A stretch of 64,000 nt of DNA from Hymenopus coronatus (lineage: Eukaryota > Arthropoda > Insecta > Mantodea > Hymenopodidae), in NCBI GenBank assembly GCA_030762935.1, contig CM060898.1, positions 102,369,281 to 102,433,280 on the forward strand, read 5' to 3'. The first letter of the stretch is position 1. The number at the start of each line of letters is the position of its first letter. The notes beneath the pieces are model-generated. The model worked only from the letters and a program-made list of their open reading frames with translations, did not search any database and was not told the origin of the DNA. The translations under genes and the position numbers were made by a program. Shown in pieces: positions 1-10,195 of the stretch.

Positions 1-449
1 TACTAACTTTTAAAAACATATATTGTTTATTTTTGGACTTTAAGTTTCAACAAAGTACACGATTTACATTAAAATATACCAAAAGTATTCGTTTGCTTAA
101 CTTTTTTACAACACTTTCTATTGTTTCACTAGCTATCAGACAGGTGGTGTCTAAATCGTTCATAGTTGATGTTCATGTTGCAAAATTCAGAACTACCAAT
201 ATTTGAAAACTGCTTATCACTATCCGTTAAAAGGTTATGGAACCATCATAGTGGTTTGTTATTAGATCACTAGAGTCGCTTTATAATTGATTTTAAGGTA
301 TGAGCTGTCTTTTTTTTTACATCATGACGATGATTTGCAACATTTTTACAAAAAATACCGCGATGTGCCATCCTGCCGATTCTAAAAGTGATTCTGTGTT
401 TTTAGAGTTCTGAATCTATTATTGTTGTGTAAATACGTTTTTAGTAGTT
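1..449. other. Unclassified AT-rich DNA
   Basis: No open frame of note, no tRNA-like boxes and no match to the repeat families seen elsewhere in the window. It leads into the tandem repeat that follows. Confidence 0.5.
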
Positions 450-896
450 TTCAGTGGTATCATCAAAGCATACGAACGAAGCGAGCATGCGCTGTAATAG
501 GTTTAGGTTAGTGTGTAAAGAACCTGATTTTCCTGTACTTTGATTTCAATAATTTCCACTGGTTTCACCAAAGCATGCGAGCGAAGCGAGCATGCGCTGT
601 GTTAGGTTTAGGTTAGTGTGTGTTTAAATATACTGATTTTCATGTATTTTGGTTTTAATAATTGTCACTAGTGTCACCAAAGCATGCGAGTGGAGCGAGC
701 ATGCGCTATCTTAGGTTTAGGTCAGTGTATTAAATAAACTACTTAGTTTTCGTCTACTTTGGTTTTAATCATTTCGATTGTTCCAACCAAAGCATGCGAG
801 CGAAGGAAGCATTAGGTGTGTAGGCTTAGATTAGTGTGTATCAATAAACTGACTTTCCTGTCCTTTGGTTTTAATAATTTCCACCGGTTTCACCAA
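450..896. repeat. Tandem repeat, unit about 107 bp, four units plus a partial fifth
   Basis: The block AAAGCAT(G)CGAGCGAAGCGAGC recurs at 465, 570, 679 and 789, giving spacings of 105, 109 and 110 bp. A partial fifth unit breaks off near 895. Each unit carries a CATGC...GCATG inverted motif and then a TTAGGTTTAGGTTAG-like block, followed by GTGTG and a TTTTGGTTTTAATAATTTCCAC-like AT part. The units have diverged by point changes and small indels. Similarity of the TTAGG block to the arthropod telomere repeat is visible, but a link to telomeres is only a guess. Confidence 0.85.
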
Positions 897-1202
897 CTGA
901 GCCTTAGCACCCCATTGTTAATGTGTGAATGTTGGTGACTTTTGAGCTTCACTTTTTTTTTTTTTTTCTTTCTTGTTTAGTGACTTTATCTACTTCGGTA
1001 GCATACATACTTCATTGTTTCTAGACCATAAATACTTACTTCCCGCCTAGCAACAGCTGTTAAATATTCCCCCACCATGATAATTTTCGTGAATTTTGCT
1101 ATTCAAGAAAGAGTATTTACAGAGTGGGAGCGGTGGGATATTCCAATTCTAGATGAAAATATATTAGCTCCTTGAGCTCTGAAGTGGATTATAAGGTAAG
1201 TT
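897..1202. other. Unclassified DNA with a poly-T run
   Basis: Contains a T run of about 16 near 951-967. The right part may be the 3' untranslated tail of the LINE remnant on the minus strand, because it directly follows that reading frame's stop. No other feature is visible. Confidence 0.4.
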
Positions 1203-1496
1203 TCAATTCTTAAAGATTTCTTTTAACACTTCCGCTTTACAAAGTAAAAACTGGTCTTTCCAGCGGTTTCTTCGTCTTCGTATCTCTCTTCTTCCCTTGG
1301 GCTTATATTTGCATACTATGTTCGTGGGTATACGGGTACATTCCGTGCTACTTAAACGAATTGTTTCCTGTATTGCTCTATTATAGCTGTAATGTTTGTT
1401 ATACCTATTTAGTTCTCTCCTGATATCATTTCTCATATGGTCCAGAAATGAGTATCCTGACAGAGATCTTAATAATTTCATATCTGCTGCCATCAC
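1203..1496 (-). pseudogene. Non-LTR retrotransposon (LINE) reverse-transcriptase C-terminal remnant
   Basis: A 97-codon minus-strand frame ends in the pattern typical of the last part of insect LINE polyproteins. It begins MAADMKLLRSLSGYSFLDHMRN, then has a basic region with RIPTNIVCKYKPKGRR and a final RRNRWKDQF. In intact family members this follows the reverse-transcriptase domain of a protein of several hundred residues or more; only the tail is present here. The upstream part is lost exactly where a TCTGATG element begins at 1500, so that insertion or a later deletion removed it. The central part has diverged. The clade of the LINE is not decided. I am confident of the LINE origin, and no function remains. 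Confidence 0.75.
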
Positions 1497-1499
1497 TTG

Positions 1500-1665
1500 T
1501 TAACTTTCTCTACCTAGTACGTAATACGTAGGTAGTAAAGGTATTGCATTTTACCCGAACATTTGATACCGAAATTTAATTACAAATACACGTTTTTAGG
1601 CTCCCCTGAGTAGAAAAGACAGCATTTTCAGAAAAAAAGGTTCGTGTGTGTGTTCGTGTGTCTCG
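1500..1665 (-). mobile_element. TCTGATG element, hairpin-end fragment
   Basis: Starts TAACTTTCTCTACC and has a variant hairpin in which TACGTA-A-TACGTA replaces the usual ACTATGTACATAGT. The conserved block leading to the GT-rich core follows, then homology stops. It abuts the LINE remnant on its left. Confidence 0.75.
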
Positions 1666-1785
1666 CTTTGGTGCTTTGTGATGTAGGGGATCTTGGGTTC
1701 AAGGCCAGCATTAAGCATGGGTTTTTATATGTTTGTGAAATGTGTATGCGTGTGTATCAGAAAAAGGTAATCAAACAGCAAAAGC
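1666..1785 (+). mobile_element. Possible tRNA-derived SINE fragment
   Basis: Has a B-box-like GGGTTCAAGGCC near 1694 and a following GGGTTTTTAT block like other SINE bodies in the window. The A box is not convincing. It lies at the break point of the preceding TCTGATG fragment. Confidence 0.25.
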
Positions 1786-1836
1786 AGTAAAAAGGTTAGA
1801 AAATTGGAAAAAAAGGGAATACAAAAATTAAAAAAA

Positions 1837-2245
1837 AAGTTGATATGTTTCGTTCACATGACCATCTCTGCAACAGATTAAAGAGCTTATGCTTCTATTT
1901 ACTTCAATCAAGAAAAAAAAATAGTAGAAATTGTCTTATCACTTGCTTTCTTGTAAGTAGAAGCGAAATAAATAGGTTAAAGTGATAGGTGAAAGCTGGT
2001 TGCTATGTGACTGAAGGTCCTTTGTTTATATGGGCAGAAGTTGACAAATTCCTGTGTGAGAAAATTATAAGTTTTCAAAAGCTTAGGGTTTAGCAGTTAT
2101 GCAAAATTCCATAAAATTCATCAAGAATAATGTAGTCTTCAGTGGCTATTCCCAAAAAATTCAAGATATACATTTTATTTGGCATGTAAATACCTTTTCA
2201 TCAAAATCGTTAGAGCCAATTTTGAGAAAATCAAAATTATATATA
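1837..2245 (+). mobile_element. TCTGATG element, left half
   Basis: The first end is changed to TGATATGTTTCGTTCACATGACC. Homology runs through the GCTTATGCTTCTATTTACTTCA block to TCGTTAGAGCCA, then ends in unrelated DNA near 2245, so the GT core and hairpin are missing. Confidence 0.8.
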
Positions 2246-2974
2246 CGTTTTTTGGCCTCGACTCTGCGAGGTGGAGAAAGTAATTATGGTACGTTCGGCT
2301 ATATTAGGTTCATAAAAACAGCGCCAACAGTGTATAAAAGTGCACTAGTAAATTAATATGAAGCATCTTTGTGAGAAATTCTCAGAGCAGAGGGTACTTC
2401 TTGTTAGCTTTCGCGAGTTACACGAACGAGGAAGCCGCGAGACGACGTTTTCCATTACAGAAGGGTTTCCAAAGCAAAGAAAAGAGAGAGAATCTCTCCT
2501 GGAAAGGAAGGCGGCAAAGCGGGTAGGTTTCCAAGCTCGTGTCAACATTCCACGAAATGGATTACAGCAGCCCCGCACCCCTCCCAACCCCGCAGGGACA
2601 CATTTCTTTGTACCCTCTTTCTCTCGGGGCAATTACATCTTCAAATACATTCCCCTCACATTGTAGAATATTTGCCTACGTTAATTCAAGGGAATTTAGA
2701 TGATGAAGTATTCTAACCAATAACAGTAATGCTTTGGGGACTGTCTGCTCCTCCCTTAATCCTCCTATGCCACTCTCTTTCTTTCAGCTTTCGCAAATCT
2801 CCAAATTAAAACACATGCTGCACTTTTAACTTGCATATGACAATTAAACTTTTTTGTTCTTGCTTTTCAGCCACTCTACATCCTGTTTTTTAAAAAATTT
2901 TTCTCAGGATTTCCGCACACTTCTAGACGAAGATTCGAGATTTGTTTGGACTTGCATGCATTCAATAATGATTT
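2246..2974. other. Unclassified DNA with overlapping open frames and a TATA-like box
   Basis: TATAAAAG at 2333-2340 precedes a 102-codon plus-strand frame (2358-2666). A 95-codon frame (2345-2632) is open on the other strand. The encoded residues match no family I know, and the overlap suggests chance openness in a stretch richer in G and C than its surroundings. A weak gene or first exon cannot be excluded. Confidence 0.3.
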
Positions 2975-2975
2975 T

Positions 2976-3814
2976 AAAAATCTGATGTGTTCCATTCACA
3001 TGACTTTCTCTACAACACATCTCTGCAACACATTAATGTTAAAAAGCTTATGCTTATGCTTCCTTTTTTCATGCTAATCGAGAAAGAATTAGCAGAAATA
3101 GTCTTATTACTTGCTTTCATGGAAATAAAAGGGAAATAAGGGAGTAGAATAGGTTAAAGTGATAATCAAAAGCTGGTTGCTATGTGACTGATGTTCCTTT
3201 GTTCCTATGGACAGGAGTTGACAAATTCCCGTATGAAAAAAGTGTAAGCTTTTTTAAAACTGAAACTAATAACAAGGAATATCTAAAAAACGAGCGACTC
3301 CACGAAAAATTAATTGTATGCTTTAATGAGCTCTACATTTTCTGTTTGGTAAGTTTTGTCTATGTCTTATGGTTTGCCAGCTATGCAAAGTTCCATTAAA
3401 TTCATCCAGAATAAAGTAGTCCGAGTTTTGAAAATTCAAGATATACATTTTATTTGTCAGGTAAATATATTTAGTATAGGATATTTTAATCAAAATCCTT
3501 TGAGCCATTTTAGAAACTAAAAAATGCTCTAAACTTTGTCCATGTAAACGGTAGTTGGGAATTTTCTTGAAAAGCTTCGTGTCGCATCCTTGGAAAATAT
3601 TGAACTTAAATACCAAGTTTGGTACATAAGGGACTTTTCGTTTTGAGATATTTTGTCCACACGCACACAAACGAATCTTTTTCCAAAAATGCTTTTCTTG
3701 GATTCAGTGGGACCCAAAACATGTATTTCCGGTGAAATCTCTGTATCGAATTTCTGGGTGGAATGCAATAGCTTCTCCATACACTATGTACATAGTACAT
3801 GTAGAGAAAGTAAA
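2976..3814 (+). mobile_element. TCTGATG element, near full length
   Basis: First of three copies in the same orientation. TCTGATGTG is at 2981. There is a short local duplication just inside the end (ACACATCTCTGCAACACATT). The GT core is much reduced. The hairpin variant reads ACTATGTACATAGTACATGTAGAGAAAG. Confidence 0.9.
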
Positions 3815-3850
3815 ATTAAACTGGTACTGATACATTGAGTAATATTTTTT

Positions 3851-4222
3851 AAAAATCTGATATTTTTCACACCCACAAGACTTTCTCTAGTTTATCTATA
3901 AACAAACTTCTTACAAAAGATTATTTTTCCTTCTACATCATGTAAGGGTATTTTGTGGTGAGGGGATTTTCTTGAAAATCTTCGTGTCGGATCCTTGGAA
4001 AGTACCAAACCTACATACCAAGTTAAGTAATTAATGGTCTTTTCGTTCTTAAGCTATGCTGTTCATAGACACACGGACCTTTTTCTAAAAATGATCTTTT
4101 GGGTCTCAGGAACCCCAAAACGTATATTTTCGGTGAAATATTGACATCGAATTTTTGGATGAAATATAATACCTTCTCTATGCACTATATACATTGTACA
4201 TGCCGGCTAGAGAAAGTAAAAA
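3851..4222 (+). mobile_element. TCTGATG element with large internal deletion
   Basis: Keeps about 110 bp of the TCTGATG end, then jumps from the TTCTACATCATG block straight to the GGGGATTTTCTTGAAAATCTTCGTGTCG block. The central 450 bp or so is missing. Its hairpin end runs directly into the next copy through one shared A run at 4218-4222. Confidence 0.85.
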
Positions 4223-5028
4223 TCTCATGCTTCCACTCACATGACTCTCTCTACCTGTTGCGCAATAAACTATTCGTACAAAACGTTATTCTTTTATTTA
4301 TATCATGCTAATCGAGATAAACATTAGCAGGAAAATCGGGAAATACACTAGACAAAAGCAACAGTCAAGTCTTTTAAGAGCTGGTCAACATGTGAACAAC
4401 TGAAGTTCGGTCGGTTTGCAACAAAAGAGAGATGACACGAAAGATGAGTGCTGTTGAGAAAAGTTATTTACTTAAAATGAAAACCAATAAATAACAAGGA
4501 ATAAATCGGAAACGGTCTACTCTACAATAAAAATGTATATGATCATAAATTGTGTGTTTTAACGAGATCTACAGCTTCTGTGTAGTAAGATCTTGTCCAT
4601 TTCTTATGGTTTACCAGTTATGCAAAACTGAACAGCATTTATCGAGAATGTATCTACAGGTCTTCAGAAGCAGTTCCCAGAAAATTCAAGATGAGTATAC
4701 ATTTGATTTGTATTGTAAATATCTTTAATATTTTAATTAAAATCATTAGAGGCATTTATGAGAAAATAACATTCAATTTTTTTTTCTTGAAAATTTTCGT
4801 CTCCTATCTTTGGAAGCTACTTATCTTTGGTGTTTAGGAGTCTTTTAGTTTTTGAGCTATGCTGTTCACAAATATACACGCGCACACACATACACACACC
4901 GACACATAGGACGTTTTTCTAAAAAACAAAATTGTTGGTTACAGAAGACCCCAAAACATATATCCCGGTGAAATCTCGACATCGAATTTTTGGGTGGAAT
5001 ACAATACCTTCTCTATGTACAGTGTTAT
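4218..5028 (+). mobile_element. TCTGATG element, third of a head-to-tail array
   Basis: Begins with the altered end TCTCATGCTTCCACTCACATG immediately after the hairpin of the previous copy. It has a CA-rich core (4866-4904) and breaks inside its own hairpin near 5028. Confidence 0.85.
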
Positions 5029-5686
5029 AACTGTAAGCATTTTATTCTATTTATTTAACGTCGTATTAAATACTTGGTGCATTGTTTAAACTAGCAGAGT
5101 TAAAGTGTAAAGAAGGTTTAATGTCAGTGAAGCCAAGTTTCTGAATCTAACATGGAGGGATCTCAATACCATCTAGTTGTATATACAGGAATGTCTTCCT
5201 ACAAAGCACGAGAAGTCAAATGCTCAGTTTTATTTTATCAATTACAATTAAATAAATTATTTCAACACGTTTAACTAAAAACAGTTTAAAGAAATATATA
5301 TGAATCTGCACTCAAAAAATATTAGGATTCAAAAGGATTACACAAGTCATTTGTATTTCCTGCTACCAATAGTAGCAGTTTGTAACTGTTGGGTTCACTA
5401 GATAATATACAAGTAACAATAAATCATGCAAACCGCGATATATGAGAAACTATATAACGGTTTAAAAAAATAACAACCGTTGGTGTTAAATTAATATTTC
5501 AAAAGTATAGCCATCGACTGAATAAAAGAATAAAACCCCCAAGATTAACAGTGATTTAAAAACAGTAATTTCAATAAGCCTTCCCTTAAAACCACTACGG
5601 TCTTTACTGCATGACCAATATCACCCAGAGTTGATTTCCTGGCCCCGTTAATACTCTCCACGCATATTAATGTTTAACACAGCTAG
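5029..5686. other. Unclassified AT-rich DNA
   Basis: No recognisable repeat, no tRNA-like boxes and no long open frame on either strand. Confidence 0.5.
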
Positions 5687-6075
5687 CTAATAGCTCCAAA
5701 ATAAAACAAAAACGGTCAGAAAGCTCACATGAACGTTAACTATCTTCTTCATTCGCTCAAGACCAAAAGCACTCAAATTGGGAAACACGTAATCCCCAAA
5801 GACAACCCTACTGCCACGCTCCCCTGACACGAGGCTCTGACTCCGAGTAAAGTCATTCACGACCCAGGTAAAATCGCCAAGGTCGGTTCTGTTCAAGATA
5901 CTCTTGATCCGTATGTGATAGACAGTAGCCTTCTTGGTATTTTCGCCTCGCGTCAAGCAATACCACTCACTACAGTGCCACCCAGTCCGACTGATTTTGC
6001 TTCATGTCTTCTCAGATGGAGCCATCTGTACTCAGATGGTTACAGTCAGCCTTCAAGGTCTCATGCCTTTTATAC
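5687..6075 (-). other. Possible ORF of unknown function behind a TATA-like box
   Basis: On the minus strand, TATAAAAGG (at 6066-6074) lies about 110 bp upstream of an ATG at 5956 that opens 89 codons. The peptide is mixed, with RSQSLVSGERGSRVVFGDYVF and a hydrophobic end VSFLTVFVLFWSY, and does not look like low-complexity translation. No family is recognised. The segment matches no other repeat in the window. It could be a small gene, a promoter piece of a transposon, or chance. Confidence 0.25.
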
Positions 6076-6284
6076 CATACCACTCTGCTTCGCGACAAAC
6101 AGATGACGCTGGGGTGTCCTTTAAATTTTTTATATTTTATTTAGGTTTAAAATCTTCTTTTAAAGGTTTCAATATATATAACTAATAAAGGTTTTTGTCA
6201 ATAAAATTAATTATATTTAATTTTATTTTTAGTTGTTTTTGCAAATTAATATTTCTTTGTTTCTCAAATAATACATTTAAATTG

Positions 6285-6490
6285 TGCCGTCCGGTATAGC
6301 TGCATTCACTATCTGAGGATAGATGGCAGTATAATCCCAATTGCCCTCTATTTACTACTGTTTTAGGCTGAAAGTTGAGCGTTGGATCATGGGAAAACAC
6401 GATAAAACCCACCCAGATCAGTCAACTTGCCGGATTTGAATCCAAGACCTCCCAATGCCGGCCACAATATTGCTAGTCATTTCTCACTAT
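6285..6490 (-). mobile_element. tRNA-derived SINE fragment
   Basis: On the minus strand there is a perfect B-box core GGATTCAAATCC (near 6434-6445). It is followed by GGGTGGGTTTTATCGTGTTTTCCC-like body sequence of the kind shared by several arthropod SINEs, and a CTATCCTCAGATAG inverted motif near the left end. The A-box part toward 6490 is degenerate. Confidence 0.5.
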
Positions 6491-6852
6491 TAATAAATAC
6501 TCGATTGCCGAAAACATTCGATGTAGCCCATCACTACTGCATATAGCTCTAACCAATATACGCGCCACACAAAAATTGCATCTATACAAACTGAACTCGA
6601 GCGTTTCTCGGAGCATACAAAAGTCACATCTGAGAGATACCCTCTCCACCGTGCACTGGCGCAAACAGACAAAAACTGCACACTCATGGTATCGAAAATC
6701 GATTCTTTCTGCACTTCCATCTCTTTTCTGTCCTCTTTTCTTGAATGTAGATATCAAACTGTGTATTCCATTGGTGTCCGTCGAATTATCTTACTATACA
6801 AACTTACAACAACCCACCCTAGCATGTCTGTCCCACATTAATGAGGTAGCGA
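6491..6852. other. Unclassified DNA, open frames on both strands
   Basis: A minus-strand frame at 6473-6757 shows a loosely repeated CxxC-like pattern (CLRQC, CDFCML, CNFCVA). The plus strand is also open from 6576. No known domain; probably chance or remnant coding of an unrecognised repeat. Confidence 0.25.
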
Positions 6853-6866
6853 TTTCATATCTCGGT
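6853..6866 (+). repeat. Left target-site duplication of the SINE
   Basis: TTTCATATCTCGGT, an exact 14-bp match to 7226-7239. Confidence 0.9.
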
Positions 6867-7225
6867 CGTCTCCTTAGCGCGGTGGTAGCGCAGCTGCCTA
6901 CCAAGCGGGAGACCTGGGTTCGATCCCCAGTACCGGCGTGGGGATTTTTCCCCCGCTGGGAGACCTGGACCGGGGTGCACTCAGCCTGGTGAGGTCCCTG
7001 GGGGGCCAATTGAGGAGCTACTTGATGGAGAAGTAGCGGCTCCAGGTCGTGAGGACCGCATTAACCGGCCGGGAGGGGCTCGAGGCGCTGACCACGTCTC
7101 ACCCTCCAATACTGCACCCCATCCATGACGTCTGTAGTGGACCGAGATGGGGGACGCAGCGGCCGGGCGGTAGGCCAAGGCTCCCCGTGAGCTGTCGTGC
7201 CATGGAGTTATGTTAGTTATTATGG
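6867..7225 (+). mobile_element. Full-length tRNA-derived SINE with intact target duplication
   Basis: The head (about 6870-6938) is tRNA-like, closest by eye to tRNA-Gly. The A box TAGCGCGGTGGTAGC and B box GGTTCGATCCC are both good, so RNA polymerase III could start here. A GC-rich body of about 250 bp follows (GGGGATTTTTCCCCC, GGTGAGGTCCCTGGG, GGCCGGGCGGTAGG), then an AT-rich tail TTATGTTAGTTATTATGG instead of poly-A. The exact 14-bp flanking duplication marks the ends and indicates target-primed insertion, probably recent. Such elements code for no protein and rely on a partner LINE; its tail may be similar, but none is visible here. Confidence 0.9.
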
Positions 7226-7239
7226 TTTCATATCTCGGT
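7226..7239 (+). repeat. Right target-site duplication of the SINE
   Basis: TTTCATATCTCGGT, identical to 6853-6866. Confidence 0.9.
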
Positions 7240-7459
7240 TAGGATGAGTGACTCTAAGGTTTTTCCGGGATATCCCTTATCCTAAGAAAGTGAATATTGC
7301 ATAATATTACTTGAATTTCGAAATAAAGCTACTTCAGATTTCGTTTTGAATTGTAATAAAACAATTGAATTGTTGTATGGAAATAAAATCCAAAGAAAAC
7401 TTACCTGGTTAGTTTCTCCATGTGCGTTGAATTCTGCAGCAATCTTGTCCCATGCCTCT

Positions 7460-8320
7460 TTTTACTTCCTCTACACGTACTATGTACATAGTGTATAGAT
7501 AAGGTATCACACTCTACCCAAAAATTCGTTACCGAGATTTCACCGGAAATATATATTTTAGGGTCCCGTGTATCCAAAAAAAGCATTTTCACAAAAAGGT
7601 CCGCGCGCGTGTGTGCCCGTGAACACGATAACTCGAAAACAAAAAGTCGGCTAAATACCAAACTTGGTTATTTAAGTTTTGTATCTTCCAAGGACGCGAC
7701 AAGAAGATTTTCAAGAAAATCCCCCCACACTCAACTACCCTTTACAAGGAACTTTTTTCGAAAATTTTGATTTTCTCAAAAATGGCTGTAACGATTTTGA
7801 TTAAAATATCGTATATTAAAGATATTTACCTGACAAATAAAATGTATATCTTGAATTTTCTGGGAATAGTCTCTGAAGGCTACTTTATTCTGGATGAATT
7901 TTACAGAATTTTGCATAACTGCTAAACCGTAAGAAATGGCCAAAAACTTACCACACAAAAATGTAGAGCAAGTTAAAACACACAATTTATGTTATATACA
8001 TTTTTTTCGTGGAGTTGATCTTTTTGAAGATATTCCTTGTTTTTGGTTTCAGCCTTGAAAAACGTATACTTTTCTCATACAGGAATTTGTCAACTCCTGT
8101 CCATACAAACAAAGGAACTTCAGTCACATAGTAACCAGCATTTAATTATCATCTATGGTACTCCCCTAATTCGCTTCTACTTACAAGGAAGCGAGTAATA
8201 ATACTATTTCTGCTAATTTTTTCTCGATTAGCATGAAGTAAATAGAAGCATAAGCTTTTTAACAATAATTTGTCGCAGAGATGTAGAAAAAGTCATGTGA
8301 ATGGAACACATCAGATTTTT
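7460..8320 (-). mobile_element. TCTGATG element, full length
   Basis: About 860 bp with both ends. The hairpin end TTTACTTCCTCTACACG...GTGTATAGATAAGG is at left and CATCAGATTTTT at right. The core is short (GCGCGCGTGTGTGCCCGTG). This is one of the better preserved copies. Confidence 0.92.
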
Positions 8321-8540
8321 TCTTCTGCAGAGAAACGCAGTCGGACTCCACCACTTTATGAAGGAACACAAGATTTTGCAAGTGCTCCCTTTCAAAATCA
8401 TTAAAGCTTTTTCCTTTGGGCAATTTAATCAAGTTACAATCACGGAAGTCAGAAATCCAAGCTAATGTTGTTGAAGACACTAACCAAATTGCGCTCCCGC
8501 TGCCGGACATCCCAGTAACCAATAGGAGATGGTGAGTCAT
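8321..8540 (-). other. Possible ORF fragment of unknown function
   Basis: The minus strand is open for about 70 codons from an ATG at 8540 until it enters the TCTGATG element. The peptide starts MTHHLLLVTGMSGSGSAIW, and a charged part FNDFEREHLQNLVFLHKVV precedes the element. It is non-repetitive within the window and unusually protein-like. The GMSGSG stretch recalls a P-loop but lacks the lysine. It is not recognised, and a decayed exon or transposon piece is as likely as a gene. Confidence 0.2.
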
Positions 8541-9217
8541 GGATCTCTACACGTTGCCATATATTTCTCGTCTATAAGTAACAACTTCCTGCATCACGAA
8601 TAAGACCGGTTAATGAAATGTCTATAAATATATGTAATTTCAAAATGATGTCTTATAGCTTAAGACAATGTAATGATTGCTTAAGCATCTGCTTTCCGTA
8701 TAAGCCACGTCTATGAATTCGGCCCTAAGAGCTCTGAGGCGGGCATAGGCATTTACTGATTCGGGAATCAAACTAGTGCTTGCACTTCCCGCATACCACA
8801 GAATGTATTAGCCAGCACTGTTGGGCCGCGACAGAGTTCCAATTGGAAAGTGCGGTGGATTGTTTGGGCTGGCAATCGTAAATATCTGTTGTAAAGCCAC
8901 GTTAGGTTGGCAGTAAACTCTTGGTTCACCCAACAATCCCTACACAAATGTGCTCGTTCAGTAGCTTGGAGAAATGTTAGACTTTGTGCATAAATAATTA
9001 TGGGAAGTTTATGTATTTTATTTGAGCAGGATTCTTCTAGGCATCGTGTAATGCAAGGAGATTTAGCTACTGAATTATATTTGGTAAGTATCTGCTGATA
9101 TCTTTTAATTTTATTTATTTAAAAATATAAATACAAATGAAACGAACCAAAGCAAATATTAACAACATTTGTTTTTATTGGCATCTTAACTTGATCCCAA
9201 TTAACGTAGAAATCTAC
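8541..9217. other. Unclassified DNA
   Basis: No long open frame. Around 8760-8900 a minus-strand GTTTGATTCCC resembles a B box, but the rest of a SINE head is not convincing. Confidence 0.35.
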
Positions 9218-10066
9218 TAAAAGTTTTCGATACCGAGATTTCACGGGAAATATATGTTTTAGGGTCCCCAATATCCAAAAAAAGCATTTTCACAAAAAGG
9301 TCCGTGTGTGTGTGTGTGTCCGTGTGTTCGTGTGTCCGTGTGTTCGTGTGTCCGTGTGTCTTTGAACACGATAACTCAAAAACGAAAAGTCGGTAAAATA
9401 CCAAACTTGTTATTTAAGTTTAGTATCTTCCAGGGATGCGACACGAAGATTTTGAGAAAAATTCCCCCACCCCCAACTACCCTTTACATAAAACTTTTTT
9501 AAAAAATTTTGATTTTCTCAAAAATGGCTAAAACAATTTTGATTAACATTTCGTATATTAAAGACATTTTCCTACCAAATAAAATGTATATCTTGAATTT
9601 TCTGGGAATAGCCTCTGAAGAGTAGTTTATTCTGGATGAATTTTATTGAATTTTGAATAACTGCTAAACCGTAAGAGATGGACAAAACCTTACTACACAA
9701 AAATGTAGAGACGTTAAAACACATAATTTATGTTTTATACATTTTTTTCGTGAGTTTGTCGTTTTTGAGACATGCCTTATTTTTGGTTTCTGCTATGAAA
9801 AACGTATACTTTTCTCATATATGAACTTGTCAACTCCTATCCATATAAACAAGGGAACTTCATTGACATAGCAACCAGCTTTTGACTATCATTTTAACCT
9901 ATGGTAGTGCCTTATTTCGCTTCTATTTATAAGGTAGCAAGTAATAAGACTATTTCTGCTCATTTTTTCTGATTAGCATAAATTAAATAGAAGTATAAGC
10001 TTTTTAAGAATAATTTGTTGCATGGATATAGAGAAAGTCATGTGAATGGTACACATCAGATTTTTT
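9218..10066 (-). mobile_element. TCTGATG element, hairpin missing
   Basis: Begins inside the conserved GATACCGAGATTTCAC block, so the hairpin is lost. The core is a compound repeat alternating GTGTGTCC and GTGTGTTC (9305-9360). The right end CACATCAGATTTTTT is intact. Confidence 0.9.
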
Positions 10067-10195
10067 ACCTCCATAGATATTACTGGCGTATTAATACCAA
10101 TGCAATTAAGTCAGAATGTATGGTCACATATAATCTACTGCCATAAAAGTCGAAATATCAGATTGTGAGTGATAAATTTGGCCTTCATTGTAGAC

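Noticed and set aside
6576..7178. Open frames of 65-138 codons over the SINE at 6867
   Set aside because: They arise from the GC-rich SINE body and extend into unrelated flanks; no family resemblance.
8700..8950. tRNA-derived SINE on the minus strand
   Set aside because: Only a single B-box-like word; no A box, body or tail shared with the other SINEs.
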